Numbered from the stretch's first letter, positions 34,473-43,661 are shown. The stretch is DNA of 64,000 bases from Roseibium aggregatum (GCF_017309185.1 NZ_JAEKJZ010000001.1:2542001-2606000), one strand, 5' to 3'. Translations and numbers: made by a program. The notes: generated by a model from the letters alone, not told the origin.

Positions 34473-34505
34473 GTGTAAAGTTTCTCTTATTTTGACACCT
34501 GTCAA
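34466..34505. promoter_or_regulatory. Paired palindromic operators in the TetR/DUF1330 divergent region
   Basis: TTGACACGTGTAAA (34466-34479) and TTGACACCTGTCAA (34492-34505), centres 26 bp apart. The second is a near-perfect 14-bp palindrome just upstream of the DUF1330 start. The TTGACA half-site and the 26-bp spacing repeat those seen at 15869-15909 next to another TetR gene. Confidence 0.65.
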
Positions 34506-34521
34506 GTTATGGAGTTGCCGC

Positions 34522-34962
34522 ATGGACGTCAATCAGCAGATCGCTCAATTCACGGAATGGTATGGCCCCGGAAACGACGGAAATTGCCCAACGGGGTCGC
34601 AGTGGACCAGAATATTGAACCGCTCGCCCGAACAGCCGCTCACACTGATCAATTTCTTCAAATTCCGAGGCAAGGCCGCGTATGAGGACAAGACGCCCGA
34701 GGTGAGCGGTCAGCAAGCCTTTTCGGACTACGCGGCGGTTAGCCTTCCCGCCATGCAAAGGGCCGGAGGCAAATTTCTTTTTGTAGGTCCCTATCAGGGA
34801 ATGTTCCTCGGAGACGACGAAGATTGGGATCTTGTCGCTATCGGCGCTTATCCGAACCTCAAGTCTTTCATGGCCCTCTATTCCGACGACCACTACAGAC
34901 GAGCGTTTCACCACCGCACGGCGGCTTGCGAGCGTCAGAAAGTCATGATTTGCGGAGAATGA
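34522..34962 (+). CDS. DUF1330-like (ferredoxin-like fold) small protein
   Basis: 146 residues from the ATG at 34522. LTLINFFKFRGKAAYE (40-55), AFSDYAAVSLPAMQRAGGKFLFVGPYQGMFLGDDEDWDLVAIGAYPNLKSFMALYSDDHYRRAFHHRTAA matches the dimeric alpha-beta barrel fold of DUF1330, including the F-x-A-x-x-x-D-x-x-Y pattern. It is possibly a small-molecule-binding or modifying protein and is likely TetR-controlled. No ligand can be assigned. Confidence 0.8.
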   Translation: MDVNQQIAQFTEWYGPGNDGNCPTGSQWTRILNRSPEQPLTLINFFKFRGKAAYEDKTPEVSGQQAFSDYAAVSLPAMQRAGGKFLFVGPYQGMFLGDDEDWDLVAIGAYPNLKSFMALYSDDHYRRAFHHRTAACERQKVMICGE

Positions 34963-35046
34963 AATGAGAGAGAGCCTGAAAAGCACGGAAACGGACACGC
35001 GCCCGAACCCCGGTTGTCAGAGCCTCTCCTGCAGTCATGCAACAGC

Positions 35047-36465
35047 CTAAAAAGGCAGGCCGAACCAGAGCGCGGCAATGCCGAGAAAGGCGAAGAAGCC
35101 GACCACGTCCGTAACAGTCGTCACGAACACGCTGGACGCAATTGCCGGATCGACATTGAGTTTGTCCAAAACAATCGGGATCAGCAGCCCCGAAAGACCC
35201 GCGAACAGCATGTTGATGACGATCGCACCGCCAATCACCACACCGAGCCCGACGCTTGAGAACCACAACCAGGCGGTCAGACCGATCAACAGGGCCAGGG
35301 CCACACCGTTCAGAACGCTCACCAGCACCTCGCGATTGAGCACCCTCATCATGTTTCGGGCGCTCAGTTCCTGGGTCGCGATACCGCGCACGGCCACCGT
35401 CATCGTCTGGGTGCCGGCATTGCCGCCCATGGACGCAACGATCGGCATCAGCACCGCAAGCGCGACCATGGCTTCGATCGTGTCCTCGAACAGCGCGATC
35501 ACCACGGAGGCCAGGACCGCGGTCCCGAGGTTCACCACAAGCCAAGCAAGCCTGGAACGGGCAATGGTGATCACATTGTCGGAAATCTCTTCGTCGCCGA
35601 CACCGGCAAGCGCGCGCAGGTCCTCTTCCGCCTCTTCCTGGATGACATCGACGATGTCGTCGACCATGAGCACCCCGACCATGCGGTCGTTTTCATCCAC
35701 GACAGCCGAGGAAACCAGGTTGTAGCGCTCGAACCGTCTTGCGACTTCCTCCTGGTCCTCGGTCGCCAGAACCGCCTGCCGGGTTTCCTCCATGATGGAG
35801 GTAACCTTCTCCGCCCGCTTGGTCCGCAGGATCTTGTCCAGATGGACGGACCCGAGCAGCTTGAAGGTCGGATCGACGACATAGATTTCGTAAAAACTGT
35901 CGGGAAGGTCCCGGGCCTCGCGCATGTAATCGATGGTCTGTCCCACGGTCCAGAACGGCGCGACCGCGATGAATTCGCTTTGCATGCGCCGCCCGGCGCT
36001 TTCTTCCGGATAGTCCAGCGCTTTCCGAAGCTGGGCCCGGTCGGCGTAGGGCAGCTCTTCCAGGATGGCCGCCTGATCGTCCGCGTCGAGATCTTCCAGG
36101 ATGTAGACGGCATCGTCGGAATCGAGCTCTCCGAGACCCTCCGCGATCACCTCGTTCGGCAAGTCTTCCAGAAGCTGCAGACGAACCGCTTCGTCTGTTT
36201 CCGTGAGCGCCGTGTAATCGAATTCGTCGCCAAGAAGGTGGATGAAGGCCGCCCGCTCGTCGGCGGCCAGCGTTTCAAGCAAATCGCCGGTGTCGGCCTC
36301 GTGAAGATTGGCGGCAAGCTGCTTCAGGGCAAACTGGTCGCTGGCCTCGATGGCCGTCTCTACGGCTGCGATGAAATCCGGATTGAGACGCTCGTCCTCG
36401 TCGCGTACCGGAATCGTTTGCGGATCCGGGGAAACCGTCTTTTCAAGCTCGGTAGCGTCGCTCAT
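35047..36465 (-). CDS. mgtE: MgtE family magnesium transporter (copy 1)
   Basis: 472 residues from the ATG at 36465, with AGGAGGGA upstream. The cytosolic MgtE N-domain (acidic helices, 35-145; VYILEDLDADDQAAILEELP), tandem CBS domains (about 150-275; LLGSVHLDKILRTKRAEKVTSIM...MVGVLMVDDIVDVIQEEAEED) and a five-helix C-terminal channel with VLMPIVASMGGNAGTQTMTVAVRG. It is a Mg2+-gated Mg2+ channel. No magnesium riboswitch is evident upstream. A second copy lies at 61.7 kb. Confidence 0.95.
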   Translation of the reverse strand: MSDATELEKTVSPDPQTIPVRDEDERLNPDFIAAVETAIEASDQFALKQLAANLHEADTGDLLETLAADERAAFIHLLGDEFDYTALTETDEAVRLQLLEDLPNEVIAEGLGELDSDDAVYILEDLDADDQAAILEELPYADRAQLRKALDYPEESAGRRMQSEFIAVAPFWTVGQTIDYMREARDLPDSFYEIYVVDPTFKLLGSVHLDKILRTKRAEKVTSIMEETRQAVLATEDQEEVARRFERYNLVSSAVVDENDRMVGVLMVDDIVDVIQEEAEEDLRALAGVGDEEISDNVITIARSRLAWLVVNLGTAVLASVVIALFEDTIEAMVALAVLMPIVASMGGNAGTQTMTVAVRGIATQELSARNMMRVLNREVLVSVLNGVALALLIGLTAWLWFSSVGLGVVIGGAIVINMLFAGLSGLLIPIVLDKLNVDPAIASSVFVTTVTDVVGFFAFLGIAALWFGLPF

Positions 36466-36645
36466 ACGTCTCCCTCCTTTCCGCACGATATTTCGCCCGG
36501 AAAACAGGCCCGGAACGGTTCTCCAGAACTATCCCTTGAAGCGCCAAAGCGCCACAGGAAAAGAAACGCCGGTCCACAGTCTTAGGCACGTTTCCTGAAT
36601 TCGCGGAGGAAGCCCGTCTGCGGCACGCGCGAGAAAATTCGGCAC

Positions 36646-37077
36646 CTAAGAACCGGGGCACCCTTTCTCTCTGGCAACGCCACGCAAATTCGCAAGGTAA
36701 TCGCGAGCCTTTACCGGCAGGATGTCCTCGTCGGGCGAGATACATCGTCCTGACTTGCGAAACGCTCGTCGCGCTCGCTCGGTCTTGAGGCAGACGCCGC
36801 CCTCCGCAAGTACCTGCTGCTCCACATACCAGAGCTGCTGACAGGTCATGGCTCCGAACCGGCCCGGATCGACGGAAGGGGTCTGCCCACCGGCTGCAAG
36901 ACAAGTCAGCGCCCAGAAAAACCCCGTCAGGACAAACCGTCCCGTCCTGACCGGCTTAAGCTGGAATACGCTCGCGGAGGTATGCGGGGTCTTCCAGCAA
37001 GAAGGCCGTCCGGCTCTGACCCGCGAGGCCCCCAGCCACGCAGGCGCGGGCAAGTCGATCCGGGTTTCTATTGCCAT
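36646..37077 (-). CDS. Small exported YARHG-like protein
   Basis: 143 residues from the ATG at 37077, which overlaps the helicase stop by 10 bp; no alternative start codon is visible nearer the hydrophobic segment. An odd 45-residue basic leader precedes a signal-like stretch (FVLTGFFWALTCLAAGG). The rest, MTCQQLWYVEQQVLAEGGVCLKTERARRAFRKSGRCISPDEDILPVKARDYLANLRGVAREKGC, resembles the YARHG domain with paired Cys. It is probably periplasmic. Coupling to the helicase gene suggests co-expression. Confidence 0.6.
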   Translation of the reverse strand: MAIETRIDLPAPAWLGASRVRAGRPSCWKTPHTSASVFQLKPVRTGRFVLTGFFWALTCLAAGGQTPSVDPGRFGAMTCQQLWYVEQQVLAEGGVCLKTERARRAFRKSGRCISPDEDILPVKARDYLANLRGVAREKGCPGS

Positions 37078-39827
37078 CTTCCCAACCGTTCCGCGACTGC
37101 CGCTTCTTCGCTCGCATAGGCCCTGGCACGAGCCCGCAACAGAACCTTCCGCCCTTCCCTGGACCTTGCCGATACCAGAACCGCATCTGAAACCCGGCCG
37201 TTCCAGAGCCTGGCGAATACTTCCGCGTCGGCCTTTTTACCCGAGAGGCAGTCCGGCACCGGATGATAGTCCTCCAGAAGCTTGCCGAGCCCCCTGGCAC
37301 GGCGTAGCAAGATATACTTGGGGTTATCGATCGGGCCGAGAAGCTGCGCAAGACAATCCAGAAACACGGCCCGCTCCTTTGGCTGCGCGCCTTCAAGACT
37401 GCAAAGATGGTCCTCATGCAGTTTTTGCACGACCGGTGTCAAATCCGCCAAAGGGCTTTCGAGCTGATCGGTCGCAGCCAGCGCCTCCAGAACCACCCGC
37501 GCGATCTGTGACAGGTTCCGGGTCTTGTTTCTGTTCCGAAAAACGAGGGCCGCGGTCCGCAGAGGATTGAATCCGCGCAGGAAGGCCACACCCAATCCCA
37601 GCAGAGCCGTCGCTGTCAGGACAACAGCCGAAGTCACCGACACTCCGGAAACCGCCATGCCGGCAACTGGAAGAAGCGCCGCAAGCCCCGAGTACGACAG
37701 CGAACGCAGGGGATGGCGATAGACCCACTTTTGCGCCGGTCGGCGGGTGGTCACCATCGGACGCAATCGGGCACCCGGGGTGTCGAGGTACAAGGCACTC
37801 TCCCACCGCACGGCAAGCGCCACGCGGTCGGCGCTCCTGGCGAAGGTCGCGCCATTGATCCGTTCCAGCCCCTCCGGTGTCCAACTGACGTTTTCAAAAC
37901 CGAGCCGGCCGAGACCCGTCTCTATGAAAGGGGGATCGGACACGCTCAGGCCTTCAAAGGCCTTGAAGCGGCGCACCAGCAGATCCCGGTCCTGGCCAAG
38001 ATCTTCAGGCAGCGCGCCGCGAGGATAACCGGGCCGGCCGCCCGGCAGCTTCACTCCGCCAATCCTGTCGAGGCTATTCAGTGGTCCCTTTGGTTCAGGA
38101 AGGGTCACACAGGCCAGGTGCCAGATATTGGCGGTCTTTCGCGGCGCGTTCGGATCCGTTCGGATAGCCCGTCCGCGCATCTGGTTGGAAAGCATGAACG
38201 ATCCCACCGTGCTTGCCAGCACGAGCGCGTTGATGGAGGGCGCATCCCAGCCTTCGCCGAGAAGAGATTGGGTGCCAACAAGAACCGTGACGCCTCCGCG
38301 TTCGAAAACCTCGGTCACCAAACGAACGCTTTCGTGCTGAAAAGCGCCACGCAACTCGATTTCGACATAGTCCGGAGCATGCGACAAAGGGCGCGTGCTG
38401 AAGTCCTTTTCAGCGATCCCTTTCGCTGCGGCGGCTTCGCGATAAAGAGGAACCGCCTCCACCGGCAGAACAACAAGAGATCCGGTGAGCACGCCGACCT
38501 TGTAAAAATAGTCTCCGTGTTCCCTGAGAACCTCAAACAGCGGTACAACACCGATTTTCACCGGCTCATAGACCCGTTGAGAGGGGGATGGCATCAGATC
38601 GCGGTAAATATGGTCGGTCAGAATGACCATGCGCAGCCCAGCGCCAAGATTTGAACTTTCCGCGGCGACAATCGATCTGATGCTTTGTATCTTTCCGAGA
38701 CTGTTGCGTAGCAGTCGGTCGATCTTGTCCATGTTGGCCAGCATCGGACGGTCGCCGCGAATGCCACCGAACGCCTTGAGATCCGTTTTCAGCCTTTGGT
38801 GACAGCCTTTTTCATCGAACCAGTCAGCACCGTCTCCGGTCAGAACTCCGGCAACGAGGCGTTCGAGAAAATCGCGGTTGAGCGCGGGGACATGCTCTTC
38901 CTCAAGACCGAAGAGCTGAAGCGCCTCAGCCGGAAGCGTCCGGCCAGCTGCCTTGAGGAAGACCAGCCCGGCCAGGAAGAACCCGGAGTTCTTGAACACC
39001 TCCTCCTCATGCTGCAACGGGTCTGCGAACCAGGGCATGCGGGCCATGTTTGACAGAAAACGCTCGTCGTTCAGCAGATTATAGGCGAACCCGTTTACGT
39101 TTTCCGCGAAGGCGTCGATAAACCTCGTTTCATCATCGGTGGGAGCGGAAAAACAGACCAGATCCTGATGCGGACACAAATCGCCGGTTTTGATCAACTC
39201 CGGGACGGAGATCTCGCAATCGATCGGGCCGCATAGCGCTTCGTAACTATCCCATTCGGAGGCATCAGTGTCGTAGGGCGGGGTCGCCGTCAACGAAACG
39301 GTGGTCGCACAGGCTGGCAGCGCTTCGCGAAGACGGACCAGCGAACGTTGCCAGTCCTTTCTAAGGTGATGCGCCTCGTCGAAGACGAGCGTTCCGACAC
39401 CCTGGTCTTTGAAACGGGTGATCAAATCCAGCCCGGAGAGGTCCCGTTCTTCACCATCCTCTGAAGAGGCATCTCCACTCAAGGCCGCATGAAAGCCCTG
39501 ATAGGTGACAATCGTCAGCGGCCCGGGGTTGCGTACGTCGAAGGAAATCCAGCTGATGTCAGCATCTTCCGGCAAAAACAACTCAACCAGACGGGCCTTC
39601 CACTGGTTGCGGATTGCAAGGGACGGCGCAAAGACGATCGCCGGCCTCCCCAGACGGCGCATGACTTCCAGGCCGAGGACAGTCTTGCCCGACCCGGGCG
39701 CGGCAACCACATGCAGTTGCGTGTCCTCCATGTGCCGTTCCAGCTCCTGAAGCACGCGCTTCTGATAACTGCGCCAGTCGTGCTTGAACGCCAGACTTTT
39801 CAGGATCGTCTCGAAGCTCAATGTCAC
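37068..39827 (-). CDS. SF2 DEAD/DEAH-box helicase with C-terminal transmembrane helices
   Basis: 919 residues. Helicase domain 1: Q-rich start WRSYQKRVLQEL, Walker A APGSGKTV (43-50), DEAH box VFDEAHH (148-154), SLTATPP (178-184). Helicase domain 2: VLVGTQSLLGEGWDAPSINALVLAS and QMRGRAIRTD. After about 700 residues come two hydrophobic helices (about 711-728 and 731-750), then a basic helical tail ending LLRARARAYASEEAAVAERLGRWQ. The ATPase core resembles type III restriction R and ERCC3-like helicases, but there is no nuclease or methyltransferase neighbour. Membrane anchoring of such a helicase is unusual; substrate and role are unknown. Confidence 0.82.
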   Translation of the reverse strand: MTLSFETILKSLAFKHDWRSYQKRVLQELERHMEDTQLHVVAAPGSGKTVLGLEVMRRLGRPAIVFAPSLAIRNQWKARLVELFLPEDADISWISFDVRNPGPLTIVTYQGFHAALSGDASSEDGEERDLSGLDLITRFKDQGVGTLVFDEAHHLRKDWQRSLVRLREALPACATTVSLTATPPYDTDASEWDSYEALCGPIDCEISVPELIKTGDLCPHQDLVCFSAPTDDETRFIDAFAENVNGFAYNLLNDERFLSNMARMPWFADPLQHEEEVFKNSGFFLAGLVFLKAAGRTLPAEALQLFGLEEEHVPALNRDFLERLVAGVLTGDGADWFDEKGCHQRLKTDLKAFGGIRGDRPMLANMDKIDRLLRNSLGKIQSIRSIVAAESSNLGAGLRMVILTDHIYRDLMPSPSQRVYEPVKIGVVPLFEVLREHGDYFYKVGVLTGSLVVLPVEAVPLYREAAAAKGIAEKDFSTRPLSHAPDYVEIELRGAFQHESVRLVTEVFERGGVTVLVGTQSLLGEGWDAPSINALVLASTVGSFMLSNQMRGRAIRTDPNAPRKTANIWHLACVTLPEPKGPLNSLDRIGGVKLPGGRPGYPRGALPEDLGQDRDLLVRRFKAFEGLSVSDPPFIETGLGRLGFENVSWTPEGLERINGATFARSADRVALAVRWESALYLDTPGARLRPMVTTRRPAQKWVYRHPLRSLSYSGLAALLPVAGMAVSGVSVTSAVVLTATALLGLGVAFLRGFNPLRTAALVFRNRNKTRNLSQIARVVLEALAATDQLESPLADLTPVVQKLHEDHLCSLEGAQPKERAVFLDCLAQLLGPIDNPKYILLRRARGLGKLLEDYHPVPDCLSGKKADAEVFARLWNGRVSDAVLVSARSREGRKVLLRARARAYASEEAAVAERLGRWQ

Positions 39828-39870
39828 CGCCAGCCGCCACCACCCGCAATCGCACCCAAGCGCAATGCCC

Positions 39871-40443
39871 TCACTCCACGATGCATTCGCGCGGCTGGGT
39901 TTCCATGGTCCATTCGGCGACCGGCAGGGACGGAAGTGACGTCTTGAAGGTCTTGCCGTTCAAGTTGCCCTTGCCGGTCAGCAAATTGACGTCGCACTGA
40001 CCCGCGCCGTTCGGATCCAGCGTATCGTAGTAGCTGTAGGTGTATCCCGCGACGAGGAACTGGTTCTTCCTGTAGGCGATGGTCAGCACCTGTTCCCAGC
40101 GATTGCGGCCGATCGCGGAATTCTCCGAGTGAATTTTCAACGATCCGTGTTCGGTCGCTTCCATCCACGGTTCCGTACCGTACATGGCGCCACGCCAGAC
40201 GAGTCCCCTGGCATAAACCGCCTGCTGCCAACCGTTGCCAGCGTCGGTGAAAATGTAAAGATCGCCGCCATCCTCGCCATCCGCCAGAACGGCCCGGTAG
40301 CGAAAAATATCGCCGTCAACCGGAACGGTCTCAACACCGGCGACCGACATGGCCGGGACCATCGCCTGCTGTGCGAGTGCCAGCTGGGAACTCCCCGCAA
40401 GTGCAACAAAAGCCATTGAAACAAGAAAGGAAATGGGTCTCAT
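39871..40443 (-). CDS. Hypothetical exported protein
   Basis: 190 residues from the ATG at 40443. The signal peptide MRPISFLVSMAFVALAGSSQLALAQQA has a likely cut after ALA. The mature part (VPVDGDIFRYRAVLADGEDGGDLYIFTDAGNGWQQAVYARGLVWRGAMYGTEPWMEATEHGSLKIHSEN...) is beta-rich with no recognised domain and two Cys. It is probably periplasmic. It lies 43 bp upstream of the helicase gene on the same strand and may be co-transcribed. Confidence 0.72.
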   Translation of the reverse strand: MRPISFLVSMAFVALAGSSQLALAQQAMVPAMSVAGVETVPVDGDIFRYRAVLADGEDGGDLYIFTDAGNGWQQAVYARGLVWRGAMYGTEPWMEATEHGSLKIHSENSAIGRNRWEQVLTIAYRKNQFLVAGYTYSYYDTLDPNGAGQCDVNLLTGKGNLNGKTFKTSLPSLPVAEWTMETQPRECIVE

Positions 40444-40563
40444 TCCCTGACGCTCCCGATTTGCGCGACAAAACAGCGTGGACCGAATGCTACTAAGCAC
40501 ATTCGCAAGATGACGAACAGAGAGATTTCGAATTGGCCGGAAGCAGGACGGCGCCTGAAAAGC

Positions 40564-40591
40564 AAAAAAGCCACCCGAAGGCGGCTCTTTT
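40564..40591 (-). terminator. Terminator of the tRNA-Leu gene
   Basis: Read leftward: AAAAGAGCCGCC-TTCG-GGTGGCTTTTTT. The stem has two G-U pairs, a TTCG loop and a T6 tail. It begins 25 bp after the tRNA 3' end. Confidence 0.8.
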
Positions 40592-40615
40592 GAACAACGT
40601 CTTTCGACTTGAATA

Positions 40616-40702
40616 TGGTGCGGTCGAGAAGACTCGAACTTCCACGGGTTTTACCCCACAGCGACCTCAACGCTGCGCGTCTACCAATTCCGCCACGACC
40701 GC
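40616..40702 (-). tRNA. tRNA-Leu, anticodon GAG
   Basis: 87 nt including an encoded CCA. The acceptor stem is GCGGTCG / CGACCGC and the D-loop is of GGAATTGGTAGACGC type. The anticodon stem CAGCG / CGCTG encloses the loop TTGAGGT, giving anticodon GAG, which reads CUC/CUU Leu codons. A long class II variable arm (TGGGGTAAAACCCG) and a T-loop TTCGAGT complete the fold. Confidence 0.97.
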
Positions 40703-40836
40703 ATATTCAGTTGCTCCCGGCGCCTGTCAGCGTCGAGGCGCTCCATGTAGCAAAAGGGCTTTCTGGGCGCAAGAGCGGAAATCGGAATAATTCACAGGCA
40801 CAGGAAATTTCTTACACGCTTCGATTTCGCACGGCT

Positions 40837-41103
40837 TCAGAGCGGCCCGTCGCTTCGCATCGGTCTCTGGTCCGGCGCACGCATCAGGACTTCCGTGATG
40901 GAAATGCCGATCCGTTCGCCAAGCAGCACCACTTGCCCCTTGGCCACGAGCGTGTTGTTGGCATAGATTTTCACGTCGTCGTCTTCCGATACATCGAGGT
41001 CGATAACCGCGCCACGTCCCATGCGCAGGAGCTGATGAACCGGCATTTCGGATTCGCCGAGCACGACGGAAATGTCGACATTGATCTCATCAAAGGTGGC
41101 CAT
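40837..41103 (-). CDS. FliM/FliN family SpoA-domain protein
   Basis: 88 residues from the ATG at 41103 (a TTG at 41112 with AAGGA close before it is possible). It is almost entirely one SpoA domain: [65 protein letters not shown]. This is the fold of flagellar switch FliN and of type III secretion C-ring proteins. No flagellar or secretion gene lies nearby, so its partner is not shown. It is divergent from lipB. Confidence 0.88.
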   Translation of the reverse strand: MATFDEINVDISVVLGESEMPVHQLLRMGRGAVIDLDVSEDDDVKIYANNTLVAKGQVVLLGERIGISITEVLMRAPDQRPMRSDGPL

Positions 41104-41199
41104 CAGACGCAACGATCCTTAAATAGGGCAGAACCTGCCAGCGCTGAAGTGTACCACGGCATTGCAAGCCCGCTCAAAAAACAAAGAAGTGTCATCCAC

Positions 41200-41916
41200 A
41201 TGTCACCTTCCCAAAGAGACGCCCTGGAGTTCAGTTTCCTGCCCAAGGACGGCGCTCCACCGGTCGAATGGCGTATATCCGACGATCTCGTCCCCTACGA
41301 GACCGCCCTTGCCGAAATGGACGACCGGGTGCAGGGAATCAGTTCCGGAGAAGCGGGCGAACTGGTCTGGCTGTTGGAACATCCTCCGCTCTACACAGCC
41401 GGGACCAGGGCACAAGACAGCGACCTGATCTCTCCGGACCGGTTCCCGGTCTACAAAACCGGACGCGGCGGGCAGCACACCTACCACGGCCCCGGCCAGC
41501 GGGTTGCCTACGTCATGCTGGATCTGAAGCGGCGGAAACAGGATGTGCGCGTCTTTGTCTCCGCCCTGGAAGCCTGGCTCATAAATACCCTCTGGCACTA
41601 CCACATCCGGGGAGAGCGCCGGGAAGACAGGGTCGGTGTCTGGGTACGGCGGCCCGAGCGCAGCCAAACGGCGGAAGACAAGATTGCCGCCATCGGCATC
41701 CGACTGCGCAAATGGGTGACCCTTCACGGCATCAGCTTCAATGTCGAACCTGAGCTGGAGCATTTTTCCGGCATCGTTCCCTGCGGTGTCAGCGAACACG
41801 GCGTCACCAGTCTGGTCGATCTCGGCATTCCGGTGACGATGGCGGAAAACGACATCGTGTTGAGAGCGGAATTCGAAAAGATTTTCGGGCCGGTTGTTTC
41901 GTCAGGCAGCGCGTGA
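41200..41916 (+). CDS. lipB: Lipoyl(octanoyl) transferase LipB
   Basis: 238 residues from the ATG at 41200; the long open frame upstream runs across the tRNA and is not coding. LipB motifs: [36 protein letters not shown] (88-109), catalytic Lys161 in [18 protein letters not shown] and catalytic Cys195 in [15 protein letters not shown]. It moves octanoate from ACP to the lipoyl domains of 2-oxoacid dehydrogenases and GcvH in the cytosol. The ribosome site is weak. It is convergent with the sqd operon, 12 bp away. Confidence 0.95.
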   Translation: MSPSQRDALEFSFLPKDGAPPVEWRISDDLVPYETALAEMDDRVQGISSGEAGELVWLLEHPPLYTAGTRAQDSDLISPDRFPVYKTGRGGQHTYHGPGQRVAYVMLDLKRRKQDVRVFVSALEAWLINTLWHYHIRGERREDRVGVWVRRPERSQTAEDKIAAIGIRLRKWVTLHGISFNVEPELEHFSGIVPCGVSEHGVTSLVDLGIPVTMAENDIVLRAEFEKIFGPVVSSGSA

Positions 41917-41928
41917 CTTGCGGATTCT

Positions 41929-42804
41929 CTAGGAATGGCCTTTGACTAGGCAGGTCAGAAACGATCTCAATTTCTCGATACCGCCCGGCGTCCACCCAAG
42001 CTCTCGAAGTCTTCCGGTGTCCATGACACCTGGCGCCCCCCCGGACCGCTCAGGCAACGGACGGGATATCCCGGCAAGCTCTCCATAAAGTGTCAGCAGA
42101 TCCCGACGGTCGAGCAGAAGATCCGACACGTTGAACACATTGAAGGCCGGGCGCTTGTCGTGCGGCGTGTTCAGCACCAGCGAGACGGCGGCGGAAAGGT
42201 CGTCGCCATGGACTTCCGTTCCCACTCTCGGAGAAATGTCGCCGCCTCGGTCGAAGTCTTTCAGGAGCTCAGACCATTTATGAGCCGTTTCCCCCGGAGG
42301 ACAGCCGTAAATGCCTGTGGCTCGCAACACGGTTCCCTTGAATTCCGCTCCCGACAGGCCCTTCAGCGCCTCCTCACCTGCAAGCTTCACCCGGCCATAG
42401 AGCGTGTCCGGCTCGGGCCGGTCGGTTTCCAGAAGGGTCTCGCCCTTGCGGTGATCGCCATAGACCGACCGGCTGGACAGGAACACCGCGTCCCGGCAGC
42501 CGGCATTGCGAGCCGCTTCAAACAGCCGCCGCGTACCGTCCGCATTCAAACGCCGAAAGCGCTCTGGATCGTCCCCTTCCCCGCCCCGGAACCGCCCCGG
42601 TTCGTGAAGCAGAGCACAATGGACGAGTGCATCCGACTGCGGCACCACAGGTACGTCGTCACCAAGGTCGAAGGGGTGAAATGCTGTGGGCCAGCCTTGC
42701 AGCGGCCGACGCCCCAGGGCCGTCACCGCATGGCCTTGGTCCAGAAGACCTTTCACAATGAACCGCCCGACCGTTCCGCTGGCACCGGTCACCAGAACAT
42801 GCAT
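41929..42804 (-). CDS. sqdC: NAD-dependent epimerase/reductase, probable SqdC of the sulfolipid operon
   Basis: 291 residues from the ATG at 42804, which shares one base with the stop of the preceding glycosyltransferase gene. Rossmann motif GASGTVG (7-13), SSRSVYGDHR with the Ser/Tyr context, and DTLYGRVKLAGEEAL with Y-x-x-x-K. In Rhodobacter sphaeroides the sqdBDC operon has a reductase-like sqdC in this third position, whose loss gives a sulfoquinovosyl-dihydroxyacetone lipid. The symbol is inferred from operon order. Confidence 0.7.
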   Translation of the reverse strand: MHVLVTGASGTVGRFIVKGLLDQGHAVTALGRRPLQGWPTAFHPFDLGDDVPVVPQSDALVHCALLHEPGRFRGGEGDDPERFRRLNADGTRRLFEAARNAGCRDAVFLSSRSVYGDHRKGETLLETDRPEPDTLYGRVKLAGEEALKGLSGAEFKGTVLRATGIYGCPPGETAHKWSELLKDFDRGGDISPRVGTEVHGDDLSAAVSLVLNTPHDKRPAFNVFNVSDLLLDRRDLLTLYGELAGISRPLPERSGGAPGVMDTGRLRELGWTPGGIEKLRSFLTCLVKGHS

Positions 42805-43661
42805 CAGGAAGCCTGTTTGACAGACCGCTCGGCCAGCTTGGAACTGTCCTCCGGGATACCGTTCCCGGTGGCGTAGGCCTGCCACAAGTCGATCAACGGC
42901 TTGAGTTTCTCGCTCTTGTCGTGGCCAACTTCCCAGGGCTTTTCGTACTGGTAGTGCAGAATATGGATCTGCTCCCAATCCCACAGATCGGGCAGATTGA
43001 ACCAGACATATTGCAGCATGTTGTAAAAGACCGGCAGGCCGTGCCAATCCGGGAAATAGCTTTGCAGGAACGTCTGGTCAGTGCGCCGCCAGAAGGCATC
43101 CGGCTGGTCAAGGCGTGCCAGCATATCCTTGTAGGTGGCCGCGTTCGGGCAAGCGGTGAAGACACCGCTGTTCATCCGGTGAAAATCGACAAGTGATTCA
43201 TAGACATTCGGCGCGGCGCAGAATTCCGGATAGCCGAAAAGCTTGTCACAATTTTTCAAGACAAGCGCATCCGCGTCAATGAACACGATTTTCTCGTATT
43301 CCTCCAGCTGCCACAAACGCAGCTTCACGAAATTGTCCAGAGGCGTATGAAACACGGGCTTGCCGCCCTTGGTGAACGGGGCTGCCGTGTGCAGCCTGCC
43401 CCGTTCGTGGCGCTCGTTGAAGGACTCCGATGTCGGCAGGCGTTCGCAGCGCCCCAGCCGGGGCTCGAATTCCCGCAACGCCGCCAGATCTTCGTCTGCC
43501 ACACCCGGCGTATAGAGCACGACGAGATCAGCTCCCGTTCCGGTCCGGCGCAACGAGCGCAGCAAGGCGCAAGCTCCCGAAACGTAGTCAGGATTCGTGA
43601 CCAGCGTGACATAGGCGAGCGGGCTCGCCGGTGCCCGGTCGAACTCGGGAGCATCCGTCAT
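42804..43661 (-). CDS. sqdD: GT8 (glycogenin-like) glycosyltransferase, probable SqdD
   Basis: 285 residues. A GT-A fold with the metal-binding D-x-D in KIVFIDADALVLKNCDKLF, NSGVFTACPNAATYKDML, DQTFLQSYFPDWHGLP and a final WDWEQIHILHYQYEKPW. R. sphaeroides SqdD is a glycogenin-like transferase proposed to move sulfoquinovose from UDP to the lipid acceptor. It lies 9 bp after sqdB and overlaps the sqdC-like gene. Role inferred from family plus operon. Confidence 0.82.
   Translation of the reverse strand: MTDAPEFDRAPASPLAYVTLVTNPDYVSGACALLRSLRRTGTGADLVVLYTPGVADEDLAALREFEPRLGRCERLPTSESFNERHERGRLHTAAPFTKGGKPVFHTPLDNFVKLRLWQLEEYEKIVFIDADALVLKNCDKLFGYPEFCAAPNVYESLVDFHRMNSGVFTACPNAATYKDMLARLDQPDAFWRRTDQTFLQSYFPDWHGLPVFYNMLQYVWFNLPDLWDWEQIHILHYQYEKPWEVGHDKSEKLKPLIDLWQAYATGNGIPEDSSKLAERSVKQAS

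Noticed and set aside
40609-41199. In-frame extension of lipB through the tRNA-Leu region
   Set aside because: The open frame crosses a tRNA gene on the other strand and the SpoA gene; LipB homology begins at the ATG at 41200.
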